From Heterocephalus glaber (Eukaryota > Chordata > Mammalia > Rodentia > Bathyergidae), in assembly GCF_000247695.1 (NCBI RefSeq), contig NW_004624743.1, positions 5,426,124 through 5,490,123 of the forward strand: a DNA stretch of 64,000 bases, in the 5' to 3' direction. Each line of letters opens with the position of its first letter. Position 1 is the stretch's first letter. The notes beneath the pieces were generated by a model. That model was given only the letters and a program-made list of their open reading frames with translations. It had not been told where the DNA came from and searched no databases. The translations under genes were made by a program, and so were the position numbers. Below, piece by piece: positions 1-9,499 of this stretch.

Positions 1-223
1 CATTCTGAAAGTATAGAGATAAAGAAAATCAAAATTATCAAGCAGAAAGATGACAGAGTGGAGAGAAAGACACACACATCAGCTAGAGATCTATTTATTC
101 TTCATCTGCTATTACAGGATTGCATCTCTCAGTAAACTCTGATTAAAGAAGTTTTGTATCACTCTGTTTGCATGGGAAATTGAGATGAAACAACCTATTC
201 TATATATGCATTTAAATGATTTT
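1..223. other. unassigned sequence
   Basis: AT-rich sequence without a recognised repeat, exon or RNA gene. It ends at the target duplication of the first L1 copy. Confidence 0.5.
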
Positions 224-237
224 AAAATGCTTTTATG

Positions 238-674
238 GGTATGGAGTACTACTCAGCCATAAAGAATGAGAAATTAGAGACATTCATAGCTAAATGGATG
301 CATATTGAGGCCATACTCTTAAGTGAAATAAATAGGACACACATGTGTAATACCGAGTAGTTTCTCTAGTGTGAGAAACTGAAAGTATAAATAAGGGTTA
401 AAATGATTAAAATGAATAATTGATAATTTGAAATAGGAAGAAAATGTCCAAAGAAGTAGGGATGATGGGATGGGAAGGGGAAAGGAAAAAAGGGAAAGGA
501 AAAATTAAGAGAAAAGAAGAAAAATGGAAATGAAGACTATGTAAATAGGTAAGGGCGCACAGGTAATGGGGAAAAAATAAAAACCGAGATACATCATGTA
601 CAGGTACAAGCATCCGATGATAAATGTAAATGTATTGTATACCTAAAATGTACCAACAAAAGAATTTAAGGAAA
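238..674 (+). mobile_element. 5'-truncated young L1, ORF2 end plus 3' UTR
   Basis: The segment opens with the terminal ORF2 block of the local L1 family (GAATACTACTCAGCC-type, here with GTACTACTCAGCC). It runs through the GTGAAATAGG-like block and a purine-rich G/A tract, and ends in the family's TACC-TAAAATGTACCAA terminus and an A-rich tail. Target duplications of 14 bp with one mismatch flank it at 224-237 (AAAATGCTTTTATG) and 675-688. It has no coding potential. L1 identity is secure from the ORF2 end shared with the longer copies at 5.1 and 32.9 kb. Confidence 0.85.
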
Positions 675-852
675 AAAATGTTTTTATGAACCTAGTGGTT
701 GATCACTCAGCTTTGGTTTATATTTCAGTACTTTAAAAAGTGACCTCAATTTTATAGGAGATATTTTTGTTAGTAAATTGTTTTTATTTATAATGAATAA
801 ATAATATTCTAATTCTGAGTACTTTTGATTATAATTTTTAAAAATTTTTATG

Positions 853-1122
853 TTATTGGTACATTTTAGGTATACGATATAATGACATTCATCATTGGAA
901 ATTTGCACCTTTACATAGTCTCTCTTGGTTCTTATTTTTCCCCCTTCCTCTGCCCTCTCTTCAACCCCTCCATCCCTCCCTATTTACAAAGACTTTGTTT
1001 CCGTTTTTTCATTTTCTCATATTAATTCCATTCCCTTCTTTCCTTTCCCCTAGCCCTTCTATTTCCCCTCCCCCTTTGCCCTTTTCTTCCTATTTCACAT
1101 TATCTATTATACCTTTTAGTCC
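853..1122 (-). mobile_element. 5'-truncated L1 3' UTR
   Basis: This is the reverse complement of the same L1 3' end: the GTACATTTTAGG terminus at about 859, then a long pyrimidine-rich stretch (the purine tract read backwards), and the CCTATTTCACATTAT block near 1090. A possible short duplication TTTTTATG lies at 845-852 and 1123-1130. It faces the copy at 238-674, so the two could pair as an imperfect inverted repeat about 180 bp apart. Confidence 0.8.
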
Positions 1123-1130
1123 TTTTTATG

Positions 1131-1690
1131 CAAGATAGGAGACATGGTATTTTGGGCACTGATGTAACCTGACAATAACAGGTAACTATGTAATTTTAAT
1201 TCTCTATAATCATAAAATTAAAAGTATAATAATAATCTGGCCTACTTCTTCATATTTTATTGATAATAAGAATGAAATTAAAGTATTCTGACGCCTACTA
1301 CTTTTTCACTAGCTGTAAACCATCAATTCCTTAAATAATGTTTTAAAATTTATCATTAGTTGCAATTCACTCTAGCTTGTTAGGACAATTGTCAATGTAG
1401 GACATAAAAACTTTTCACTTCACTCTACTTCATTTAACATGTTAACAAATTAATGAACTGAATAACAACCTTATGTTTGAGTATACAAAGTCAAAAAGCC
1501 CTGTTCTTTGTCCTCAGGATCAATTAGTAATGGTTAATGATAGGTTTGAAAGGCTGGAGCTGAGCACTACCAGCCTAAGCTATATATAATGATACTGGTG
1601 TAGAGAACAAAGCAGAGTGAATGATTCCCCCACAGACTACACGTCTTGGTATTTCTGTTACAACCACGTCTTTCAAACACTACTACTGTT
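1131..1690. other. unassigned AT-rich sequence
   Basis: Nothing recognisable: no repeat ends, no SINE boxes, no supported open frame. Confidence 0.5.
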
Positions 1691-1694
1691 TGAG

Positions 1695-1912
1695 TTTCAA
1701 TAAAAGAAGAGAAAGGAATAAATATGAGAAAAGGAAAAAACAGAAGCAAAGTCTTTGTAAATAGAGAGGGGTGGAGGTGCTGAAGGGAGGACAGGGGAAG
1801 GGGGAAAAATAAGAACCAAGATACATCATGTGAAGGTACAAATTCCCAATGGTGATTGTCATCATATTGTATACCTAAAATGTACCAATAAACTTAATGA
1901 ATTGAAGAAAAA
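1695..1912 (+). mobile_element. 5'-truncated L1 3' UTR
   Basis: This is a short copy of the same L1 tail. The purine tract begins near 1700, the GTCTTTGTAAATAGA block lies near 1750, the ACCAAGATACATCATGTG block near 1816, and the ATGTACCAATAAACTTAATG terminus ends near 1901, followed by an A-rich tail. No clear target duplication was found. Confidence 0.8.
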
Positions 1913-2295
1913 GATTATGTCTCAAAATAAGTATCACACATACTTCTGAAAAATCTGTTCACCAAAAGACATTTCTCAAGTTTGCAATGAGTCACAGTTG
2001 TAATATTTGGTAGTACCTAAAGCTCTGTAGCTTTTTCATACGATGTTTCATGCCATTACTCTTAATCGAACTAATTCTGTCCTTTCTGCATTAGCAAATG
2101 ACTGCATCTTTAATTACTAGGGGTTTATTTCATTACAATAATGAGTATAAAAGGGAGATAGCATGGCAGTAGATGAGAAACTTTAAAATATTTTTAATGA
2201 TTGGTGCAATATTAAAAATAAACAAATTTTTCTCATTAGTGTCATGTAAGCCCTGTCTCCTGGAAGAAAATGTGTAAATCCTGTACAATGATTCT
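1913..2295. other. unassigned sequence
   Basis: AT-rich and without a recognised element. Confidence 0.45.
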
Positions 2296-2740
2296 GATTC
2301 TAGTCATTTATTTTTACAGTAGTTTATTTACATTTGCAATATATACAGGAAAGTGCATCCATCAATTGTATGGAGCTCAATGATTTTTTTCAAGAATGAG
2401 TTAATTGATGTTAAGTGGTAACTGAATCAAGACTTAGAACTACAGAAATTCTAGTGTTCCTCTGCCCCCTTCTAGAAACTACTGGCTGAACCATTGCTGA
2501 TATTCTGATTTATACCATCAGAAATTAATTGCATTCATTAGGTTTTAAATGATATGTAGACAGGAACATAATGTGCTTTCCAGAATGACTTAGGTCACTG
2601 AACATGATACAGATGAGATTCCTGCATACAGTTGAATGGCTATGGTTTGTCGTACGCTATCATTTTGACATATACATATTCATTGCCCTTTGTGTATCAA
2701 CCTGCTTTCACGTAAATTGTGCAAAATTTCTGATAGCCAC
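2296..2740 (-). mobile_element. degenerate old L1 3' end
   Basis: Read on the minus strand, this resembles the 3' end of ancient mammalian L1 (L1M type). It has the region before the terminal ORF2 block, then a stretch near 2585-2650 matching the usual target-site-like text of L1M 3' ends (ACTTAGGTCACTGAACATGA on the plus strand). It is heavily diverged, with no duplications or tail visible. This is a pattern match only. Confidence 0.45.
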
Positions 2741-2744
2741 AACT

Positions 2745-2990
2745 TACAGGGTTTCAGTGATTTGGCTCCTTAGTTGGCTGGCTGCAAGGCACAAGTATGA
2801 CAGAAGGGTGTGGCGCGGCACAGCTTGGAGTTCAGGGCAGCCAGGAGCCAGAGCCAAGGGAACAACATCTGACAGCAGAAATCCTCCAAAGTTGTCCAGG
2901 TCCTGCAAGTGGGCCCACACACCAAGCACAGAGTGCCATCAGCTGTCAACATCAGCGGCTTCAGCCACTGCAGGATACCGTGGTGTTCAG
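2745..2990 (-). mobile_element. possible MaLR LTR fragment
   Basis: GGCTGGCTGCAAGGCACAAG and the following GC-richer stretch resemble the middle of the antisense MaLR LTRs found elsewhere in the window, for example at 25.8 kb. The higher GC content explains the long overlapping open frames here, including one of 166 codons at 2604-3104. I do not regard those frames as a gene. Confidence 0.3.
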
Positions 2991-4590
2991 TGTCCTAGCA
3001 TCCAGCACAAGAGCCTCTCAATGCAGTCCATTTGCCAGTTCACATTACCTGAGACAAGGTGTAAATACTCAATAGTGTTATTCTGGGTGCAGATGAAAAT
3101 GTAATTCCAAACCTTCAGTGTAAAATCAATACTGAAATATTTTCACTTACACACCTTAAAAATACTCCACCTCTGTTACTGAAACTTACATATGGTGGAA
3201 AGTAAAACACAAGAAATTATTCAGTAGCATATGTGTTTTCCTTTAAGCTATTATTGATCATTTGTAACTTTTAGAAAGACTGATAGTTGGAATTTTACTG
3301 AATTAAAATGTTTTTTTGAAATTACTAGAGAAGTTAGTTTGATTTCTAAGGTATTATTTTAATAGTTTTGTCTGGAAACACCTCTAAGCAAATGATAGGG
3401 TTTGCTGCTGGCAAAAAAATGAATTTTTACAATAGAGTAAAATAAAAATATATGGTACATTGCATCAAAAAATGAAAATAGCAAAAAAGGAAAGAGTATT
3501 TGGACAGAATTGACACAAGAATAAGAAAAGAAAGTCAAATGAGAAAAAAAGGTAGAACAGGGTTAGAGAGATTAAAATAGGTCTCCATGCAGAAGGTAGG
3601 ACAGAGATTGAGTAAAAGAATGATCAAAGAGTATGACTACATAATTAGGGAACCTGAAAGCAGGACACAGCCTGATGCTCAGCTTGACACTCAGGTCTTT
3701 AGAGGGAAGGTCACAGGGCCCAGTGGGGGATGAAAGAGAGAGATCAACTCAGCAAGGGAGATAAAGCCATAGACCTGGACACCTCCGAAAAGGATGACAG
3801 AGTCAGGAGGAAACCCTGGTGTAGCTTCTCCTGGAGACTGAACTGTTGCCAAAAGCCCATGGGAAGTGAGATTAACCATCTCAAAGAATTAAAAAGTCAG
3901 TTTTGTGTAGCTGACTTACATATATAATGTTGTAAGTGCACCTTTCAAACACTGTGTTTATTATGTGTAATTTAAACACACTCCAGTTTAATTTGCTGAT
4001 ATTTCAATGATTGTCTAACAATAAAATTTACAGAAAACACACATAAAGATTTTGCAAAGGTTCAATATTCATTGGTAACTACAAAACACCTTTGTATTTT
4101 AATCTTCATTCCTTGCATCCATTGAAAAATTCATATTCAAATTCAAACATATTTCAGGGATATTTTTTTAAGTATTTATATGAATATTCAATTATACCTC
4201 TCAGTGTCATTTCATAATACATGGGGATGGTGACAGAGTGCTAATATAAGTGATAGCAGGGCCTGATCATTTAAACAATAGAATTGAGTATTAAAAAGGG
4301 AAATTATCAAATATCCTAACTGTACCAGGTAAATTGCAGGCTTGGTAGGATATGTCCTTTGATAATGTAATTCAATTTAAATTGAAAACAATACAAAATG
4401 ATGAAAACACTGCTGCAAAACTTTCTGCAGTTCAAGCAATATATTTTTTTATGTTCTGGAAAAAAGCTAATACGTACTACATTATATATCTGTTGACAAA
4501 ATTACTGTTGTTTAATTTGGATAGGAAATTTGAGATTTAAAATATCATATTTATTTATGATTTACCAATATTGAGTCAACATATGGATTG
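2991..4590. other. unassigned sequence
   Basis: About 1.6 kb without a recognised element. 3690-3890 is richer in G and purines than its surroundings but matches nothing I know. No splice-flanked exon could be argued. Confidence 0.45.
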
Positions 4591-4594
4591 GATT

Positions 4595-5132
4595 TGCAGC
4601 AATATTTGGACATGAGCTTGCTTTGTGTGCTCTTCTTGTCATGGACCACTCTTTCAGTCTCACTCCTTCCCCCTTCCCCTGCACCTTTCACAAACCCTAG
4701 CAGTCACTTTTCTGGATTCAGATTGATTTTCTGTTTAAGTTTCCACAGAGACAAATAGCACTTATCTTTCTGTGTATGGCTTATTTTATATAACACGATG
4801 CCCCTCAATTCCATGTATTTTGGTGAAATGACAGAATTTCATTCCTCTTCATGACTGAATAAAATACTCCCTGTAGACATATGTCTTATTTATCTATTTA
4901 TTTATTTATGGCTATGTAGTTCAGGATGGACTTGAACTCACTAATTAGCCTTGGTGGGGCCTGAACTCATGGTGATCCTGCTGCCTCAGACTCCTGAGTG
5001 CTAGGATTTCAGCTGTGCACCAGCACCAGCACCTATGCTATATATATATTTTTATTTATCTGTTTATGCAAGCCTAGGCTGATTCCATATCTTGGATATT
5101 GTGAATAGTGTTACAATATAGATAGTATGGAG
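4595..5132 (-). mobile_element. old antisense L1, left part
   Basis: On the minus strand this is the 3' UTR and last part of ORF2 of an old L1. It holds the GGCTTATTTTATATAACA block near 4778, the tail-side CATGACTGAATAAAATACTCC block near 4849, and GATTCCATATCTTGGATATT near 5080, all standard for L1M-type 3' ends read backwards. A B1 (4902-5051) and a younger L1 (5133-6540) interrupt it, and it resumes at 6541 exactly where the interrupted text would continue. Confidence 0.75.
4902..5051 (-). mobile_element. B1-like SINE (7SL-derived)
   Basis: The antisense B1 pattern is clear: CTATGTAGTTCAGGATGGAC, CTTGAACTCA repeated as CCTGAACTCA about 30 bases later, then CTGCCTCAGACTCCTGAGTG and AGCTGTGCACCAGCAC. 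The repeated TGAACTCA block is the internal duplication typical of B1. Target duplications of 16 bp with one mismatch (TTATTTATCTATTTAT) lie at 4886-4901 and 5052-5067, so the SINE landed inside the old L1. Confidence 0.85.
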
Positions 5133-6059
5133 TTGTGCAGAAACTTATTAATTAGAAGAGATCCCACTCATTGATTCTTTGTGCTAGTTCACGTGGGACT
5201 GAGGTTTTGTACATGAAATCTTTTCCTATGCCAATGCCTTCAAGAGTTCTACCTAACCTCTTTTCTAGCTGGTTTAATGTTTCTGTTTCAATATTTAGAT
5301 CTTTAATCCATTTTGATTTTAGTTCAGTGTATGGTGAGAGATATGGGTCTAGTTTTCATCTTTGAAAAGTTGAAACCCGATTTTTCCAGCCCCATTTATT
5401 AAAAAGGCTATCTTTCCTCCAGTGAGGGTGTTTGGCTCCTTTATCAAAGATGAGGTGGCTGAGTGTGTCTGGAGTTGTTTCTGCATGAAGAGACAATCCA
5501 CAATGTGGAAAAAAAATTTTACCAGCTGTTTCTCAGACAATGGTCTACTTTCTAGAATCTATAAAGAACTTAAAAAGTCAGACCTCCCAAATCTAAAGAG
5601 CCAATCCAAAAATGGGCATCTGAAATGAACAGACATTTCTTAGACATAGAAGAAAAGCAGCAAATAAACATATAAAAAATGTTCAACATCACTGGTCATT
5701 TGAGAGATGCAAATGTAAATAACCTATAGATTCCACATCACCCCAGAAAGAATGGCTGTTATCATGAAATCAACCAACAACAAATGCTGGTGGGGCTGTG
5801 GGGAAAGAGGAGCCCTGATCCACTGCTGGTGGAAGTGTAGTGCAACCACTGTGGAAATCAGTATGGATATACCTCAATAAACTAAGATTAGAGGTCCCAT
5901 TTGATCCAGCTATTCCCCTGCTGGGTATCTTCCCCAAAGAATTAAATGAATCATACCACACTGATATATGTGCACCCATGTTCATAGCAGCACAGTTTAT
6001 AATAGCTAAAACTTGGAAACAGCCCAAATGGCCATCAACTGGAGACTGGATAAAGAAGA

Positions 6060-6097
<38 letters not shown>

Positions 6098-6540
6098 ATA
6101 AAATGGAGTACTACTCAGCCACAAAGAATGAGAAACTAGAGGCATTTATAGCTAAATGGATCCACACTGAGGTGATACTCGTAAGTGAAATCAATAGGAC
6201 ACACATGTGTAGATTCTGAATAGTTTCTGTGGTGTGAGAAACTGAAAGTGTAGATAAGGATCAAAATGTATAATACATAATGTGAAATAGGAAGAAAAGG
6301 TCCAAAGTGGAAGGGGAATTGGGAGGGGTAGGGAAAAGGAATAAATATGAGAAAAGGAAAAAAATGGAAGCAAAGTCTTTGTAAGTAGGAAGGGCTGGAG
6401 GGGTTGAAGGAAGGGCAGGGTGGTGGGGAAAGTATAAGAACCATGATATTTTATGTAAAGGTACAAATTCCCAATAATGAATGTCACCATATTATATACC
6501 TAAACTATATTAATAAAGTTAATGAATAAAATAAATCTAC
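5133..6540 (+). mobile_element. young L1 with 5' inversion, nested in old L1
   Basis: Two abutting parts of one L1 insertion lie in opposite orientation. 5133 to about 5483 is ORF2 read on the minus strand; about 5487-6130 is the C-terminal part of ORF2 on the plus strand; 6130-6540 is the 3' UTR with purine tract and A-rich tail. The inverted part ends, in L1 sense, close to where the plus part begins, with a few tens of bases missing. The 11-bp flanks ATAGTATG(G/C)AG at 5122-5132 and 6541-6551 differ by one base and belong to the surrounding old L1. This is the signature of twin priming. The ORF2 frames are broken, so the copy is dead. A (GT)15 tract sits at 6065-6094. Confidence 0.9.
6065..6094. 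repeat. (GT)15 microsatellite inside L1
   Basis: An uninterrupted GT run lies between the conserved GGATAAAGAAGATGTG and TACTACTCAGCC blocks of the L1. The copy at 34.3 kb carries a TA run at the same place, so the site varies within the family. Confidence 0.95.
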
Positions 6541-6790
6541 ATAGTATGCAGATAGCTCTTTTACATTTTGATTTCATTTCCTTGGACATATATGTGTGAG
6601 TGGGATTGCTGGATCTTATGGTATACCTAATTTTAGTTTTTAGAGGAACATCCATGCTGTTCTCCGTGGTGGTTGTATTAATTTACACTTTCATAAAAAA
6701 TATTACCGTATTTTTTTCTGCATCTTCACCAATATTTTTTGTTTTCCTGATAATAACCATTCTAGATATATGTTAAATTAATTATATAGA
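6541..6790 (-). mobile_element. old antisense L1, right part
   Basis: Continuation of the L1 begun at 4595: GATTTCATTTCCTTGGACAT near 6570, GTGGGATTGCTGGATCTTAT near 6600 and a block near 6640-6700 matching the antisense L1 ORF2 end. The join across the inserted element restores normal L1 order. Confidence 0.75.
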
Positions 6791-7183
6791 ACTAAGATTA
6801 TGTCATTTCAGATGTTTATGTTTTGTACCAAAATTATAATCCTATAATTCAAATAGGTGTAGACTGTGCTAATTTCTGGAAGATCTTGCCAGTTGTCTGA
6901 TTATTAAACTGATACCCACATTAGCTTCTGAGTCAAGGCAACTGCAGCCTTTGTCACAGGGCTGGCTATAGCACAACTGCATACAACTTAGATTTTCAGA
7001 GTAGCACATATAATATCTGATGACACTCCAACTTTTAAGGATCTGTTTTTATTTTAGCTTTTCTTTTACAGTATTTCTGAGATAAGAGTTCACAGAACAG
7101 AATTACTATTGAGGAAAAGTTTAACATTTCTGCAATGGCTGTATGTATCACTTATATAACAAAAGTTATACAAAACAAAAACA
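6791..7183. other. unassigned sequence
   Basis: Nothing recognised between the old L1 and the SINE cluster. Confidence 0.45.
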
Positions 7184-7193
7184 AACATTCCTT

Positions 7194-7270
7194 TTTTGTA
7201 CCAGGAATCGAACTTGGAACCTTGTGCTTCCTAGGCAGGCATCGGAACCACTGAGCTAAATCCCTGGCCC
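7194..7270 (-). mobile_element. ID-like tRNA-derived SINE
   Basis: On the minus strand the element has a polymerase III A box (TTAGCTCAGTGG) and B box (AGTTCGATTCC) at tRNA-like spacing and a short A tail. A perfect 10-bp target duplication, AACATTCCTT, lies at 7184-7193 and 7271-7280. It is a retroposon, not a tRNA gene. Confidence 0.9.
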
Positions 7271-7386
7271 AACATTCCTTATTTTAATGTGTATCATTTT
7301 AAAGTTTGATTCCATAAAACATGATTTCAATTCACCCTAAAAGACAAAAATCTAGGATAAAGACAAGGTAAATTTTCAAAATTCTT

Positions 7387-7387
7387 T

Positions 7388-7429
<42 letters not shown>

Positions 7430-7618
7430 GTACCGGGGATCGAACTTCGGTCCTTGCGCTTGCACAGCAGGCAGAGAAACCACTGAGCTAAATCTCCCCC
7501 AAAAAAACATGTAAGAAAGAACTCCTATCTCTTTTTTATTTTCTGGTACCGGGATCGAACTTGGAACCTTGCGCTTGCGAGGCAGGCACCAGAACCACTG
7601 AGCTAAATCTCCAGCCCC
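7387..7618 (-). mobile_element. two tandem ID-like SINE units in one insertion
   Basis: Reading the minus strand from 7618: a full ID-like unit (A box TTAGCTCAGTGG, B box AGTTCGATCCC, end GGTACC), a linker of about 45 bases with an A-rich start, then a second unit of another subtype (CTGCCTGCTGTGCAAGCGC) ending GGTACC and a 37-base A tail (7392-7428 as T on the plus strand). One duplication, CAAAATTCTT, flanks the whole block at 7377-7386 and 7619-7628. Either a dimeric transcript inserted once, or one unit later landed at the edge of the other. The long pure tail suggests a recent event. Confidence 0.75.
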
Positions 7619-7708
7619 CAAAATTCTTGATAACTCAGAATAATGATATCAAACACAATGTGGTAACAAAAAATCTTAGTTTAGACACTGTGTAGGTTTC
7701 TTAAAAAA

Positions 7709-7890
7709 ATATGGTAGCTTTTATGGTTTACATGCGAAAGGTTTCCTGTGATCTCATGTGTTCAGAGTCTGGCCTTTCAGAGAGCGAAGGCGCAGGGATT
7801 GCTGTGGCAGCCAGCGGACTCATCCGCTGGGGTGCTTATGGGTAAACGTGCTGCCAGCAGGTAGAGCTCAGTTGAAGGAGGTTGGTCATT
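7709..7890 (+). mobile_element. possible MaLR LTR 5' part
   Basis: ATGGTTTACATGCGAAAGG and the later GTTGAAGGAGGTTGGTCATTG resemble the start and middle of a sense MaLR LTR. It abuts an antisense MaLR LTR. Weak pattern match. Confidence 0.3.
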
Positions 7891-7895
7891 GGGCA

Positions 7896-8277
7896 CGGTC
7901 GTCTACCTTCTCATTGCTGGGACACAGTATGACACCCACAAACGAAAGCAGAGAGGTTTACTTGGCTTAGCTATCCCTCGGTGCAGCCCATCGTTAACTG
8001 GTGCCTGCAGCAGTGGCTCAGTGAGGGGCGTGGCAGAGAAAAGCTGCTCAGTGCATGGTGGTCTTGAAGCAGAAAGTCAGGGTGGGGTTGGGGACAAGAA
8101 TACACCTTCCACATCTCTCCAACAGTGACCACCGCCCCCCAGACCCGCAGGAGAGCAGCACGTTCCGCAGCTGAACGCATCAGTGAGAGAATCCTCTGAC
8201 AAGTGCAGCAGTGGGGATCCTATCACCTTTCCAAAGCCCCAGACTTTGGAGAGAAATTTGACATCTGAACCATAGCA
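7896..8277 (-). mobile_element. MaLR-type LTR
   Basis: This follows the antisense MaLR order seen several times here: a TGCTGGGACACAGTATGACA start, AAGCAGAGAGGTTTACTTGG, a pair of GC-richer blocks, and a terminal AAATTTGACATCTGAACCAT. It is a non-autonomous LTR remnant with no coding content. The subfamily is unresolved. Confidence 0.55.
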
Positions 8278-8289
8278 CTAGCAGATTCA

Positions 8290-8323
8290 TTCTCTCTCTC
8301 TCTCTCTCACTCTCTCTCTCTCC
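8290..8323. repeat. (TC)n microsatellite
   Basis: A nearly pure TC run with one CA interruption, immediately after the MaLR LTR. Confidence 0.9.
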
Positions 8324-8379
8324 CCTTAAACTTCTCCTACTGAAATAAAATGTTATGTTTTAAATATTTATCAAATTTA

Positions 8380-8945
8380 TGATCAAAGTACAATTAATCT
8401 CCCTTTCCATACATGTTGTAAATGACAGGATTTCCTAAGTTTTATGGCTTAATAGTATTACACAATAGATCTGTACATTTTCTTTATCCACTTCTAGTTG
8501 ACGGGCAGAGGTTGTTTTCATTTGGAAGTGGAGATTGCTGTATTAAGTGAAGTAATCCAGAAATTTCAGTAATCCACAGAAAGACAACCTAAAACCTCCT
8601 TACATGTGGAATCTACAGTAGCAGATTCCGTAGAAGTGAAGAGGAGAGCAATTGTTCCCAGAGTCTTGCGGAGGGGAGGACAGGGAGAGGTGGTCTACAG
8701 TTGGCCAGGAGGAAGAAGCCTGGGAGCAGGGGCACTTCTGGGTCACTGTAGGTGATGATAATGTGCTGCACATCTCAGAAAGCGAGAGAAAGAATTAAGG
8801 ACCTTTCCATTAGAAAGAATGGTAAATATTTGAGGAAATAGGTTTAATCTGATTGAAATCCTATATGATAATGTACATATATCTGAGCATCACATGATAT
8901 GCTTTAAATTTGTACAACTTTTTGTTTTAGTGGATCAGTTAAAAA
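8380..8945 (+). mobile_element. old L1 3' end with 5' inversion
   Basis: 8380 to about 8543 is the ORF2 end of an old L1 on the minus strand (TTATGGCTTAATAGTATTAC, TTTCTTTATCCACTTC). From about 8544 the next L1 segment follows on the plus strand (ATTAAGTGAAGTAATCCAG, TTACATGTGGAATCTACAG) and runs through a G-rich stretch to a weak 3' end near 8945. The two parts meet at neighbouring positions of the L1, as expected for twin priming, in a much older copy than those at 5, 25, 33 and 54 kb. Confidence 0.65.
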
Positions 8946-9369
8946 TTTTTAAAATTCCACTGCTCTTAGATGTACATTCTTTTGTCATCCATTTATGTAA
9001 GTCAAATAAATGCAAGGCACATTAACTTGTCCAGGATCATACATTTGTTAAGTGTGAAATGCAGCACTATGTAAACTATTTATTAAACCCTACAATGAAT
9101 GTCTTTGATGATGAAAGCAAATATCAAGAAAATCTTACCATTATCATTATCAAAACAACAAATAGCACAGCTGAAAGAAAACTAAAATGTCAAATACATC
9201 TACCATAAATTAAATATGAATTGACTAAAATATCCTTTAGAAATGGAGATTCTCAAGTAAGACCAGAAGCAAAAAAAAAAAAAATCCTTCTATAGAAAAT
9301 AAAAGAAAAAAATTCACAAATAATTGAAAGTAACAAAATTCTAGTGAGATAACAAAGCACAGTAAAACA
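8946..9369. other. unassigned sequence
   Basis: AT-rich with an A run at 9271-9284. No recognised element. Confidence 0.45.
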
Positions 9370-9377
9370 CCAAAAGG

Positions 9378-9491
9378 GTGCCAGGCATGGTGGAGCATGC
9401 CTGAAACCCCAGCTACCAGCAGGCTAAAGCAGGAGGATAGAAAGTTCATGTGCCACTTGGTCAACAGAGGGAGAACAAAACTGCCACTCCC
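9378..9491 (+). mobile_element. B1-like SINE
   Basis: CCAGGCATGGTGGAGCATGC, then CCCAGCTACCAGCAGGCT and AGCAGGAGGATAGAAAGTTC, is the 7SL-derived start. A possible 8-bp duplication CCAAAAGG lies at 9370-9377 and 9492-9499. The A tail is degraded. Confidence 0.8.
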
Positions 9492-9499
9492 CCAAAAGG

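Noticed and set aside
2604..3104. 166-codon plus-strand open frame
   Set aside because: It spans a degenerate L1 end and a possible MaLR fragment in a GC-richer patch; competing frames overlap it and no domain, promoter or splice signal is seen.
7194..7618. tRNA genes, because A and B boxes are present
   Set aside because: A tails and target duplications show these are tRNA-derived SINEs; a mature tRNA fold is not preserved.
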